Source of the DNA: Hypholoma sublateritium FD-334 SS-4
Taxonomy: Eukaryota > Basidiomycota > Agaricomycetes > Agaricales > Strophariaceae
NCBI GenBank assembly: GCA_000827495.1
Contig: KN817658.1
Span: 25,081 to 84,942, forward strand
Length of the DNA: 59,862 bases
Direction: 5' to 3'
The first letter of the stretch is position 1. The number at the start of each line of letters is the position of its first letter. Shown piece after piece: positions 36,345 to 47,914 of the stretch. Both the position numbers and the translations under genes were made by a program. Under the pieces are notes generated by a model, which worked only from the letters and a program-made list of their open reading frames with translations, did not search any database and was not told the origin of the DNA.

Positions 36345-38620
36345 ATATTACATTATTCGCGCGCGGTGTCATGTCCGCCGACTTGTTCGGCGTTGGCGGC
36401 ACCCGCGGCGGGTGTAGCTAGACCGCTCATCGTGGTGCGTCTGGTGGCGGTCTGACGACGTCAACGAGCGCGGCGACGCGACACCGCTGTGGTCCGACGT
36501 CAGCGACGTCGCGCCGTGCTGGCGCTCGCGCACGCTGTGTGACGATAGCGTGCCCGAGAGAATGTACATATGGCCTGGCGCATGCGCCGCTGAGCGGAAG
36601 CTGCTTGTCGACGGGCGCTGGCGCAGTCCGGCCACCGACAGCGGCATGCTCGCGGAGACTGAGCGTACGCTGTGCGGATTGGCTCCTGGCACAGAAAGCA
36701 CTGAGCCGAGAGGCGTCGTCGCGCGTTGAATGAGCTCTGCGGGTGGCGAAGAGGGCCGGGGTGACGGCCCGTCGCGAACGCCATTTACGGATAGGCGGCG
36801 CTCCGGAACGAAGTTTGGCGGGGGCATGCTGTTGGGTGGGAGTGGTGGTGGGAGCGACATCACCGAGCGACATCACCGGCGGTCTCGTTTTGTCCATCGA
36901 TGCCAAGATGGGTCCGTTTGTTGAAGATGAAGGAACGCGGGTACGACTTGACGCATCATCCGCAGCAGTGCCGGAGAACGGGGACTGTATTGGCTGCCTG
37001 TCCGCGGTCACAGGTTTGCGAATCGAACCTGCTCCCGAAGAGGATTCGCGGAATACGCTGGACATCGGCGTATTTGCGATCGACGGGGCGGTGAAGACGG
37101 GCGCAGGCGCCAACGTGCCGATAGGAGGAGGAACGAACTGGAATTGATGGCTGTTGGTTGAACCCACGCGATACAGGCCGAGCTCGGGCGACAGGGATGG
37201 GATGATCGATGATATATGACCGGCGCGGGCGGCGCAGGGGGCTTCCACTCGTCTGTTTGGACAGACATTTCCTTGACCTCTAGCTTCTGCGCGTAGATAA
37301 CAACAGGCTCCGGAAGCTCGTACAGATCCGCACTGACACCAACCGTCTCGCACTACACCGACCTCGCTGAGACAGGCGCGGAGTACGACGAAGCAGACGT
37401 CGGCGGCCGATTGAGTGACGCGGCCAACCGCTGGTGCTTGCTCCAAAAATGCGACGCCTTGATGCTCTCTGTGTCGTCCTCCGAGTCTGAGTAGACGTTG
37501 TCCGTCATCGTGCGTACAGAGTGGAAATCCTCAGATAGCCCCGGGTCATCACAATGCTCTGGCGCGCATCGTGATGGTCATCTTCCATCTCAGCGCCCGT
37601 TTCCATCTCTTCACCCTCGTCTATCTCGTCATCATCGACCACAGGAGCACCAAGGAATGTGCGGGTATAGTCGTGTCGCCCGCACTGCTGTTCCTACGCG
37701 AGACGTCGGCCTGCGTGATAGTGGCCCTGCGCCCAGTATCTGCAGTAACCAAAGGCGGCAGGCTTTGTCCGCTGGTACTTGGACAGGGACAGGAGGCGGA
37801 AGCGGCTTGGTTCCGACTACAGGAGGTAAAGGCCGTACGTGCTCGGGTGCGTCATGTTGATCGCCAAATTCTGCCTTCTCGATAACGACCACCAGCTCGG
37901 GGTCCGTTTGGAGACACATGTCTGACATGATAGGTTTGGGAGGCAGAACGGGTTCCGGTTCGGGCTCCGACTCGGCGCGTACGACGGGCGGTGGAACGAT
38001 CGGCGGCGGCACAATAGGTTCGGGCTCCGCGTCCGACTGGATGCCAACTTCAACACGGATGACAGGAGGTTGCACCGGTACGGGCGCCGACTCGGGTTCA
38101 ACGAGCGCAATGACGGGCGGCACAGCTAGAACCACTGTCTGCTCGTCCTCAACGAACTCCGTCTGACATCTAGACTCGACCTTCTTAGCACGGATATACT
38201 CCACATCATCATCGTCTTCTTTGATGATCTCCGTGTCGTTGAGCAGCGAGGTGTTGAAGGGTTTAAGGGGAAACTCCTCAAGGCTGTCGAGTTCGGCTGC
38301 AAACACTTCTGGTGCATCCACCATCGACGGCGGACGCGCCTCCTTGAATGGAACCCCACCGCGCTTTCGGCGGCCGGCGGTGCCACCTCTCGCAGAGCGG
38401 CTGAAAACAGCCTGGCGCAACGGATTGCTGGTATACAATCCGTTTGATGGCGTGCGGCGTAGAACATTCGCAAAGGCAGGGTCCATTCCATCCACGCTTG
38501 TTCGGTTCGATTGCACCTCTGGGGCAGCAGGCGTCGGCGAAGGTGAGCGAGAACGCAAGTTGAGGAGAACTTGGTCCTGATCGTCCTCATGATTAAGGTC
38601 CGTCGGCACGGGCAGTTGCG
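36345..38620 (-). pseudogene. partial tandem duplicate of the Num1-like gene
   Basis: This block repeats the middle of the neighbouring Num1-like gene. It runs from LNHEDDQDQVLLNLRSRSPS through MDPAFANVLRRTPSNG and SFRSAAHAPGHMYI to ADMTPRANNV, where the left copy continues into the PH domain and this one does not. It lacks both the coiled-coil N-terminus and the PH domain. Its 5' edge at ~38620 joins unrelated sequence and its 3' edge at ~36345 abuts the first exon of the full copy. Frames change near 37650, 37270 and 36860. Similarity to the left copy is high, so the duplication is fairly recent. Confidence 0.78.
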
Positions 38621-40801
38621 CCGCCATATCGGGGAGGAACAGTTCAAGGTGGCGTTGTGTCGCGTCTGCTGTGGCAGAGCTTACCGACTCCTCCTCTTCC
38701 GCAGTTGCGCTGATCAGAGTGCAGGCCGTCATAAAGGTGGGTTCGCGACGATGAACTCTGGGAAAACGTACACAAGTGGCTTCTCGAACGCCGTAAGAGC
38801 GTCGGTGCCACCGCAAGCCAATTTGGCGCATTGCTCGCCGTAACGCTCCTAAGCCTTGGCGATGTTGGCGATGTTCTCGTCCCACCGGCTGGGCGAGAGA
38901 GCATGGCACATGGCGAAGAAGGCGTACATCCTGTCGGCGGCTGGTACTGGCGCTTGCGCATGATAAAGTTGAGGATGATGTCGGTAGGGGCGGTGCATGG
39001 TGTAACAGAAGCCGACACTGTCACCCGAGTACTAGTAAAGTGAGACTAAGGATGGTCAGCTGGTGCAACTTTGAGAATCACTGACACGCACTTTTTGGTT
39101 CAACTCAAACTCTCCATTACTTTCAGGCCTAGCGTGAAATCTCCGAGGTGAACATGCACCCGCAGGAGACCAACAAATGCCGAAAAATCCGAGCATACGG
39201 TCAAGAGGACGCTGTCCGTATTCACCGACAATCTCACTGTTGGAGGTAAGATCGCAGTCGTAGCTACGAAGACATCACGTACGCGATTTCCTCGGCAGAA
39301 TTTCCTTCGCGTTGGGCAACCATATACTTGGTGGCCTTCATCCTCCTTTGAAAGTTGACTAGACCTGTGAGAGTAGCGACACGAAGTACAGCCCTTGCGC
39401 GCCTGCCCACTAAGTCAAAATAAGGCACTCAAGAATATATATTCAATCCCCACCCACTTGCTCGTCCTGATTCTTGCTGTATTTTCAAGCTTCTGGCTCG
39501 CTGCCTCTGACAGTCCGTCCGAAGACGATGGTGTTTCTACGCCCGCTGACGAATGGGACTAGATTTAGAAGCTGATAGGCTATGAACGACTCAAGGACAC
39601 AGCTCACTGCTGGTAATTTAAATCTGACCTTTGAGGAACAGCTCATCTCCGTTGTTCATCCGTGACTTCCTCCGACTTCTTTCTCCATGTGCCTTGTCAT
39701 CCGCTTGAAGTCTCTCAATCTATCGAGCCCAAGTAATTATAACGAGGACTGTGAAGTGGAAGTTCAAGGGGGTTGGCCGGTTGTCGGAATGTATGGCGCT
39801 GAAAAGATCTGTCTAGTAACACAGGGGTAGACACTGAAAAAACACACCGAGATATCTGGCTTGTACAGGCCACTTGGCGTGATTGGAACGGAATCTAGGT
39901 CATAAGCATCGCATGCATTCGGGCTGAATGTGCTGTTAGTTCCGAGACAGACTTATCGCCACCTGTAGACTAAACTTATCGTGAGCATGAGCTCTCGGAG
40001 AGGCGCACGCACTTTCATATCAAGGCGCCATCTCGACACCAGGGACAACGATGTAATAGGATTAGCGCGATGGTCTGAGCCGTCTTCCCGGCCCCACTTC
40101 TTTTGCCAGCATCTCTCTTGGATTCCCGGCAGCTCTGGTACCTCCTAGAGTTCCGCGCTTGAGTTTTCATATGAGCAATTGATCTCCGTGAATTTCTACC
40201 AAAACGAGATGTTTTCAGTGAAGAGTATCTTGATCATAAGATACAAAGTAGGAATTACTACGGTCGGTGCTCACGATATCTGAAGTGAGTGCCGCGCTCG
40301 AACAAAGTTTGTCATACTCTGCACCAGATACTAGATTCGCCTTCGTAGCTGCCAAACTTCTTCCTGCCGCGGGCGTACGTAGCTTGAGACTCATTATGAT
40401 GGTGGTTAGAAAGCGTACGTTGAAAATGTGTTCGACAATCATTACTAATATTTAAACTCCGACGGCCCGGCGATAAGTGCAAGTCTATGTAGACGTCGCT
40501 TTTCGTTCAAGAGCTTCAAGCTTCAAGCCCGAGCTTCGCTGATACTTAGATCCTGATTCTAAGGTAAGCGACTTTAAATTTTTAATATGCGTGGGGACCG
40601 CCGACAATTTGGACAAACTCGGCGTCATGAAAGAAATCGGTAAATTGAAATTAGATGTAAGATAATATAGTAGTCGGCTAGTTCGACGAATGCTCATGCG
40701 AGGAAATGAGAAATACAATAAATGACCAGTCAAAGTTGAGTAAAGAGCAAAGCTAAGGCTATCTGTGACATAGAATCCTGTACATATGCGCCGCGGGTAA
40801 C
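38621..40801. other. no secure gene
   Basis: A minus-strand stretch at ~39010-38740 (RMYAFFAMCHALSPSRWDEN ... AFEKPLVYVFPEFIVANP, with one in-frame stop) looks like a decayed exon of an unidentified gene joined to the Num1-like duplicate. From 39060 to 40800 no gene is supported. A TATA-like AATATATATT lies near 39435, followed by a short hydrophobic plus frame without an ATG. Confidence 0.35.
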
Positions 40802-41586
40802 TCACAATTCTCTCGAAAAGAGGGCTATAATGTCGCGGAGCCCATGGATGTTGTTTGGCATGATACTGCGCTCCATTATAGCTCCGCAGGTCGGGCAGCT
40901 GTAAAAGCTGTGCGGTTTTTTAATCACTTCTTGATTTGTTGACGGGAACACTTGAATCTTCTGGGCATGGGATCCGACGTCAAAGCATGCCGCACAGAAA
41001 GTATGTCCGCAACGGAGTCTACACTATATTCCTTTAGTTCATAGGTTTAGTAGCAATTACTGTACTCACGCTACCGGCTGTTTCAAATAATCGCAACAAA
41101 TCGGACATTCCAAGAACTCCCTCACAGCGGCCGCGATCTACATGCATATGAAAGGAGTAGATTAAGCGTTGCATTTGTAGACAAAACGTATCGCTGTGCT
41201 TACGGGAAATAACTGGTTTTTCTCTCGTTTGAGCTGGACCACTTCCTGTTTTAGCTTGTCGCGATCTCTCTTGACAGCCTGCAGCTCCCTCGTCTCCTGG
41301 CTGGCAAAGATATCTGGGATGAGCCCCTAGTGCGCGCAGTCAGCACTCTGCCAGTTTAAAATATCAACCGTACCTGTCCTTTCGGAACGGCTGGCGGGTT
41401 CTCATCGCCACGCCCCTGCTCCCGCTTTCCGTACTTGCGCGGGTTTCGCATCGCACGCGCGACGTTGTCGGGCGATGAACTTGCCAGAGTATCTTTGGAG
41501 ACGGTACCTGACAAGATTATAGCAGGGAAGACACTGCGCATCCGAGCTTGTCGCGAGGATCTTCTGAGGGTGGGAGTGGCAGGCAT
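40802..41586 (-). CDS. RING-finger protein (C3HC4), 206 aa, paralogue of the 18.5 kb gene
   Basis: Exons 41586-41374, 41326-41204, 41137-41070 and 41018-40802 have intron phases 0, 0 and 2. Exons 2 and 3 are 123 and 68 bases, exactly as in the gene at 18470. The protein starts MPATPTLRRSSRQARMR, has a coiled coil (TRELQAVKRDRDKLKQEVVQ) and a RING: CPIC ... VALRCGHTFCAAC ... CPTC. It is a likely E3 ubiquitin ligase; the substrate is unknown. The matching exon sizes and ends show it is a paralogue inserted in opposite orientation 22 kb away. Both copies have intact frames and ligands, so both may be functional. Confidence 0.82.
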
Positions 41587-41589
41587 GTA

Positions 41590-43029
41590 TATATGATGTT
41601 CAAAAGGAATTCGCACCTATTAGCGAGCACCTATTTATGCGAAATTCTTCCCGGCCCGGTTGCGCCCGTTTGGCATTTCAACAGCTATGATGCGAATCAA
41701 AATGCGAGGACAAAGAGCGTTATGGGCCTAACTCACAAAGAGAGTCCATTAACAGATTTCAGCGTGTAAGTATACTTATTCACAGTGTCTACCCGTGACG
41801 TGAGAGTACGGGAGATGAGGAGGCTGGCTATGACGCCATTATCTGACTGATGCTTGGGCTTATAAGCTGATTAATTGGGGTACTAGGCATGCAAGAAATA
41901 GACAACTTACCTAGCACATGTCTTAGCTGTTCACGTCAAGAGCGTGTTCTTCAAATTTATTCTTCGTGGGCGTAGGTGAACTTGCTGTAGCCCTCGTCTT
42001 ACGCCATTGGTACGGCGGTGTTCGAAGACGCATTACACACGATCCGTCGCATCTTGTGCTTGCGGTGACGGATGCTGTATTTTCCACGCTTCTAGAGTCG
42101 TAACCGTGCAGTCCGGGACTGGAGGACGTACGGGCATTACATTGGTGGAGGCATCTCCGGGATATATTCCAGTTCTTCGAGCAGAATGACTGTCGGGACC
42201 TTGGACCACAAAGTGCCTTGCGGTATGTCGAACACAGCCAAATTCTTCCTTTGTACGAGCAAGACAGCTCGTTTTGAGAATCACGGCCTAACGGTCAAGA
42301 TCGTAGGCATGGCTCCAGGCATGCACGGTCGCTTATGTTCGCGATGCGACGGAGTTGCTTGGACGCGCTGCTCGAGTCGGTCGGCCGGGGCTACAGGGGG
42401 GCACCTCTCGGCATCGTTCTGCTGCCGTTACTGCACTCGACGCTTACGTGCTGGACGAGTCTTTGGCCCAGGAACCCACATCTGCGCACTTTTCGATGTA
42501 CCCTAACAGACGTAGTCAGAAATGGACCGGCTGGGCGCACCTCGTCGATTATGGCGTCTACATGCTGAATATTAATGATGCTCAAAGTTATGTCGACGCC
42601 ACACCGCTCCGCACATCGTGCCGTCCTCGACGCGTCCCAGAAGGTAAACATGGCGCCGTCGCCTCTCCTGGTCTGACGGCCTTGTCACTGATGACTTAAC
42701 ACCGGTGAGTTGTGCCGACTTATCCACCCACATAAAACTCTTCCCACCCAGTCCACTATCCGCCTTGACTTATGAAAATTTCGCATCAGTTGGACGTACA
42801 TATGTGGGGCAAGGGCCGAACTCACTTCTGAGAATATTTCGAGAACCAAAGGAGGCAGGAAGTGGTGGCCAGCCTCATTTTCGTTGACGTCAAACTGCTT
42901 ATGCAACGTGTCGTACATCCCGCATTTCCATGTGGGATCACGGAACGACTGCCGCTCAACTTTAGGAAGCAGCGGAAAGCGTGTACATGGCCAATGTCGC
43001 TGCAATGCTGAGAAACCTGCGCGATTATC
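41590..43029. other. open but unassigned stretch, possibly gene remains
   Basis: Plus frames between 42007 and 42700 (ITLVEASPGYIPVLRAE; TALDAYVLDESLAQEPTSAH) switch frame repeatedly and lack a domain. They could be a decayed plus-strand gene lying head to tail with the minus-strand pseudogene. I cannot support more. Confidence 0.3.
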
Positions 43030-43400
43030 AGCGTGGAGTGACCTGGGGTGCGGGTGCCAGCGACGAGAGCGCGTTGAGCACGGGAACCGGTGAGTGTGCT
43101 GCGAATTCCTGAGGACGATATTGAGAGAAAAATTGAAAACGTACCTTGATTTCCGAATGGTCACGATGCGAGCAAAGATTCCCGGACACATCCCACCAAT
43201 GACGCGCGCAGAATCCCGCATCGACTCGTTCACACCGAATTGGATGTCGTCCACACCCAGGAAGAGTGTCTGCCAACCGAGTACCTATGCGCTTGTCTCC
43301 GCAAAAACCCGCGTGTGTGCATTGCGCTTCGAGAAGAGCAGCGCAATGCAGCCAATAATGATGTGGGATGACAACACAGGTGGGTTGTCAGTCCAATGCT
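43030..43400 (-). pseudogene. ornithine carbamoyltransferase (OTC) fragment
   Basis: On the minus strand one frame reads SKRNAHTRVFAETSA, then a TAG stop, then [35 protein letters not shown]. After an intron-like gap ending near 43090 it continues [20 protein letters not shown]. These are the carbamoyl-phosphate-binding STRTR-like region (altered here), the FLGKDDIQLGVNE region and the SPVPVINALSS region of OTC, in order. OTC joins carbamoyl phosphate and ornithine to make citrulline in arginine synthesis. This copy has an in-frame stop, a changed substrate motif and no clear C-terminal half, so it is a relic. No intact copy is in the window. Confidence 0.75.
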
Positions 43401-43429
43401 CAATCGTCGTGCCATGTTGCAGCTCGCCA

Positions 43430-44030
43430 GCGCTCATAGTTGAGAGCTAAACAGAGTAACATTAGTGTAAGTCTACTTCTCAGGTGATACTGAAGGACGA
43501 CTTACCAGGTTCAAAGGACGTACGCTGCCTGCTGCACACCACCACTCCTCACGTCGCCCCTCCAAAAATACCTCACTCATCGTGTCTACTTGGCACTTGT
43601 GGTACGTCGCGCCAGTGCACTTCTGTAGCGCGGCTTACGTCAGGTCAAGGTGATGAAATTTTGGAGGCACCTGAGTACAAAAATTCCAAAGCAGCGGGTG
43701 GGTGAGTGAGCCTACGACGGTTAAAACGTTAAACGTTAATGGCAGATAATGATACAGGCTTACGTAAAATTATCTGATCCTACTAAATCTAGCTGAGCTT
43801 GACATCCATTTGGCAACTTTACGTGCAAGTTGTTATTTTTGAAGCCCGACGTATACCGGCGCGTCGCGTATACATAGTCGCGTATATCAAGCGTATATGT
43901 ACACATACGTATGCATTGCGCGCAGCCGGAATCAATACATATACATATGAGTGCACAATGATATCATTGAATGGATTCACTCGGATAACTACAAGCGGGT
44001 TCAATCTATTCTGTGACACATCGAAAAGGA
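43430..44030. other. spacer with TATA/CGCGTATA-rich patch
   Basis: No gene is seen. At ~43850-43960 repeated CGTATA/CATATG-like words form an AT/CG-alternating patch downstream of the small membrane-tail gene. Confidence 0.35.
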
Positions 44031-44031
44031 T

Positions 44032-44538
44032 CTAAACTGCAGAAAAGTACGCAAAGAAGAGAATCAATACAAGGTAGGGAGGTAAGAAGCCCAGCATGAC
44101 AACCCAAAGCAATGTTTGAACCCTCATCCACTCCGGCATCGGCCCCGGGATGGCCTCGGTCGTAGATGCTTGAGCGGCCGGTGAGTCGCGATACCGGATT
44201 CCAGTGTGTCGGAAAAACCCGCACAAATGGGTATAGTTTTCGCTTGTTGAAAGCGAAACAAATGCCCAAAAAGCAGCCTCTGTATCAAAAAACACACGGA
44301 ATTCTGCCTCTGCCTCGGCCCCGTGTAGACCATTAGTTTGTGCCTTTCCCATAAAGGAGAAAGAGATTTTGTCCAGCTGCAAGTCTTAATAAACGACAGA
44401 AGATATTTTAAAAATGGCAAGAAATCTTACCAAACGAGGGGCGTATGTATCATGGGTCACGGTTACCTCTGAAAGATCGACAGTGACCAACGGACCACCT
44501 GATTCCGAGCCTCCAAGGTGCAGCAGAGTAGCTAACAT
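44032..44538 (-). CDS. small C-terminally membrane-anchored protein, 150 aa
   Basis: Exon 1 is 44538-44431 and exon 2 is 44376-44032; the intron is GTAAGA...TTGCAG with phase 0. The soluble part (SGGPLVTVDLSEVTVTHDTY, then LDKISFSFMGKAQT and EFRVFFDTEAAFWAFVSLST) has a beta-rich look. The protein ends in a long hydrophobic segment, QTLLWVVMLGFLPPYLVLIL, followed by FFAYFSAV-stop, so the membrane part reaches the very end. No family is recognised. The design is a soluble head on a C-terminal anchor, shared with three larger genes to its right. The start at 44538 gives a clean open exon, but an upstream exon is possible. Confidence 0.55.
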
Positions 44539-44948
44539 ACTTTGTTAGCCTTGACGGCGTGAACGATCATTTTAGAAAATAAGCACCTTCTTCCCTTTGG
44601 ATGACGAGGAGTCTCCCTTGAGCGCGCTGGCCTCTCACAATGCCATGACTTTCTTCGATGTGTCTTGCTATACTGACGTGCGGGACTGGATCGCAGTACG
44701 TCATCAAGAAGGTAAGGGAGGCGCTTTCGAACGCTGGCAGTGGTTCGTTGGCAGAGGATGGACTGAGAGGACGATCAAAAAAGGAAGAGTATCATGAAAC
44801 CGACACCTACTTTAAAGCGTGGAGCCAGCAAACTCGAACCATCTTTGAATACGAAGCAACGAGAGGATGGTGGAGGTCAAGGATTGGACGAATAGAATGA
44901 GAATGGCCACTATTTAATCGAATGTAATGAAAAGGAGAGGCCAAAAGT

Positions 44949-45003
44949 TGCCTGATGGCAAGATCCTTTGTCTTAGCTGCCTGATGGCAAGGTCCTTTGT
45001 CTT
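44949..45003. repeat. short tandem duplication (two ~28 bp units)
   Basis: TTGCCTGATGGCAAGATCC-TTTGTCTT is followed at once by a near-identical unit with one A-to-G change. No function is evident. Confidence 0.6.
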
Positions 45004-45399
45004 CGTATATATCTTATCTTTATCTTATCCTGATGAGCCCTCGTCAACCTTGATAAACGCAAGTTACGGACCGATTTATACCATCAATATTTCAGATCTG
45101 AATGCGTGAGCAATCCTACAAATGACCATAAATCAGCCTTAAGTTCATTTATGTGCGGATGAACAAAAGCCAAGCCCAGTCGTCAGTCTTGTTTTTCTCT
45201 CTTCCAATATCCCCGCCTACCTTTTCGCGTCGCGCTTCTTCAAATATTCGAGCCGTTGCCCACCCATCGGGATATTCCACCACCCGTATACATTGTAAAG
45301 GAAGCTCGGGATTCCGAGTGGTCCCCGATGATTGCAGAGTTCTAATAGGTTATTAAGATCACACGAATGAGTCGGGTTTACCGTCCATATGGTCGACAA

Positions 45400-45932
45400 T
45401 TATCTTTAAAAACTTGTTCGGCCATTTTCGTGAGAGAAAGCAGATGCGATAGCAGGGTATCGACCTCACCTATGTTGCACTTCCTTGTCCAAAAATCCCT
45501 CTAGCTCGCCCAATGCGCCGAGGCTTTCGTACAACGCGCCTACTGCTTCCTCATAGCCTGGCCGATGAAATTGAGGAGCCAAGACGACGTAGAAGTATCG
45601 ATTGCAGTAATGGGTTGACTAGGACTGTGAGTGGGAGACGAGTCTCTTAACGCTTCCACGTACTGCTTATTGGCTTTAACCAAAGTAAAGCCGTGCTCTG
45701 CTTGTAGCCCTTCGGTAGTATATTCCTTTTCACGGTCTACGCGCATCATTCTGAAGGGCTCCGATGAGGATTCTCCTTCCGTGGAGGAAAGGTTGGTGGT
45801 ATCGAGACCGGAGTTGAAGGCCCCAACGAGTTGAACGTGCTCGCGTAGATTGCGACAGATGGCCTTGTGGTCTAATTTTTCACCGAAGTCGCGTGGCGCT
45901 GGTCGTTTGAGACTCGTTTGATCCCGTCCCAT
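45400..45932 (-). CDS. hypothetical protein, possibly frameshifted
   Basis: From ATG 45932 a 130-codon frame (MGRDQTSLKRPAPRDFGEKL...) runs to a stop at 45540. In the next frame coding-like sequence continues directly (YEEAVGALYESLGALGELEG) to a GTGAGG donor near 45470, so there is either a missed intron or a one-base frameshift near 45555. The region is mostly polar with amphipathic helices, and no domain is recognised. A TATA-like box lies about 110 bases upstream. I cannot say whether the gene is functional. Confidence 0.42.
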
Positions 45933-46041
45933 GCTGAGGATGCCGATGCTCCAAAGTCAGCGTATCTTAAGAGTCTAAACAACGATACTGCTTACCTTCG
46001 ATGTCGCGACAACTACAAGGAAGCGAGGGCGAGGGGATCTA

Positions 46042-46050
46042 GTATATATG
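46042..46050 (-). promoter_or_regulatory. TATA-like box upstream of the 45.9 kb gene
   Basis: GTATATATG on the plus strand reads CATATATAC on the minus strand, about 110 bases before the ATG at 45932. It is followed upstream by a triple TGAGTACTGA repeat (46066-46092). Confidence 0.35.
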
Positions 46051-46065
46051 GTGAGAGGAATGAAG

Positions 46066-46205
46066 ACTGAGTACTGAGTACTGAGTACTGAGCGCTGCCA
46101 AGCGCTGAGCACCGGTGAATTCATTGAAACCGGCTAATTCGGTGGATTTATTATGTAATCTGGCGAATTCGGCGAATTCAAAGCAGCCAAATTGGTGAAA
46201 TTAAC
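46066..46205. repeat. TGAGTACTGA triplet repeat plus GAATTCGGC-type minisatellite
   Basis: Three head-to-tail TGAGTACTGA-like units are followed at ~46110-46205 by degenerate GAATTC/GCCAAATTGGTG units like those near 1340 and 57770. Confidence 0.55.
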
Positions 46206-46527
46206 GAAATGAGCGAAGTATGTATGATCTGAAATATAGTACTACATATTGTATCCTCTGCGCACTCGATAAGATATACCTCGTGGAAACAGTAGGAATC
46301 TCTGCCTAAAAATTAAAATGTTTGATACATAATAGGATGGCGAAGCGAGCATTAATATTCAACGTTCAACGACTCGCATTGCCTCCGCAGGTGGCAGTTA
46401 CTTAATTTTATTAATATTAGTAATTTTATTTAGTATATCGAAACTCAGATCATGTGCCTTTACTTTGCTTCAATCTTGCCATTCCGTTTCATGTTATCTC
46501 GTCTCACAAATTGAACGGATTAGCATC

Positions 46528-47909
46528 ATGTCTTTCATGTATAACCTGCTTATGGACGCTAGTGATATTGGTTATCCCGTTCGCTGGATCTCCTTCTCAA
46601 ATCTCGGGGAATACTTTGCCGTTGGGACGAGTAGATCAATCAGAGTGTGGAGTGTCGAATCCGGCGCACCGTTGGCAGAAGATCTCAGTACGAATGCTAT
46701 AGATCCGCTGTGTATGACCTGGGTCGGGAGAGCGAGCTTTGTCGTGGGAACCCAAAATGGCTGCCTATACTCTTTCGATATAATTGTCAAAGACAAGGTC
46801 GGCCTGGTGGACTAGTTATCTACTTCTTTTTGTCTCTGACACAAATAAATGCTCCAGACACTCCAGGTATCAGGATTTCGCGCATCTGCAGAATCCATCC
46901 ATCATCTATCTTGTAATGCTGCTGGGACAGTGCTGGTATCAGCCGGCTTGAAAGGCTTCCGCGTATGGGACGAAGCAAGAGATCCGAAGACACATGTTCT
47001 GCACTGGACCGCACGAAGCAGCTCCCTCACACCCGTTCTCAATTCACCGCAGAAGATTGTCTCTGTCGCCTTTTTCCTGCTCAAGTATAGGTCACCCACA
47101 TTGCTCTTAATGTGCGAGCATCAAGTCATGTGTGAACCCTAATATTGCTCCCACTATCAATCTTTCGTGTGCTTACTAGTGTTCATATCTAGAATAATCG
47201 ATCTTGATACATTGCTCGCCAAAAAAACGTTCAGCGTCACTGGCCAGCCGTACGTGCTTACATTTCTCCATCAAATATGATCTAACTGGTACCTCAGACT
47301 TTCAACTGGAGCTTTGTCAAGGGACGAGTCGTCCTTTTGGACTGTCGCAGTCGATGGTGACGTTCGAATTTGGGATGTACACACAAATGCAATCACCCCT
47401 TTACTCAAGAACCCAAACACAAAGAGAAAGCCTATTTCCGTGCGCTTCATCCATGGGCAGCATCTAGTGCTCATTGGAGGTCATGGACGTGCTGACATCC
47501 TTGAAGGCGGATCTATGTCAAAACTTCAAACTCTATGGTTGGTAGAAGAAAAACAGACATTTTCTTTTACTGGCATGTCATGGCAGACCTCGAGAAAACT
47601 TGTTGACAATATCAAAAGCCCGAAGGTCGACATTCTTGCTGTGAGCCCATTGATATCTTTTCGCGTACGCTACTGATATCAATTCAATGGAAGGACTACT
47701 GCAATGACTTAGATAAGACTTATCTAATCGCCACCGCTGCTTCGAGGGAAGGCCAAGTTGTTGTTTGGAAAGCTATAATTCGGCAGGAACAGCTTTCTGG
47801 CTTCGCCAACTTCAAGCAATTATTTTTAAACCCACCCGTCATTGTTGCGCTAATTTTTGCAAGCAGTGTTGCATTTTGGGGAGGGATGGCAGTAGCAAAC
47901 AAACCCTAG
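46528..47909 (+). CDS. WD40-repeat protein with C-terminal membrane helix, 362 aa
   Basis: Exons 46528-46797, 46858-47084, 47193-47249, 47298-47640 and 47718-47909 join in phase and total 1089 bases. Beta-propeller blades are visible: VRWISFSNLGEYFAVGTSRS with IRVWSVESG, then LSCNAAGTVLVSAGLKG with FRVWDEA, then WTVAVDGDVRIWDVHT, then YLIATAASREGQVVVWK. About four to six degenerate repeats fit, fewer than a full seven-blade propeller. The protein ends in a single hydrophobic helix, VIVALIFASSVAFWGGMA, leaving only about five residues after it, as in tail-anchored proteins. Intron phases were fixed from blade continuity. The last acceptor (ATAAG rather than the nearer TTAG) was chosen because only it keeps the frame. 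The role is unknown; a membrane-attached scaffold is plausible. Confidence 0.75.
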
Positions 47910-47914
47910 ATCTT

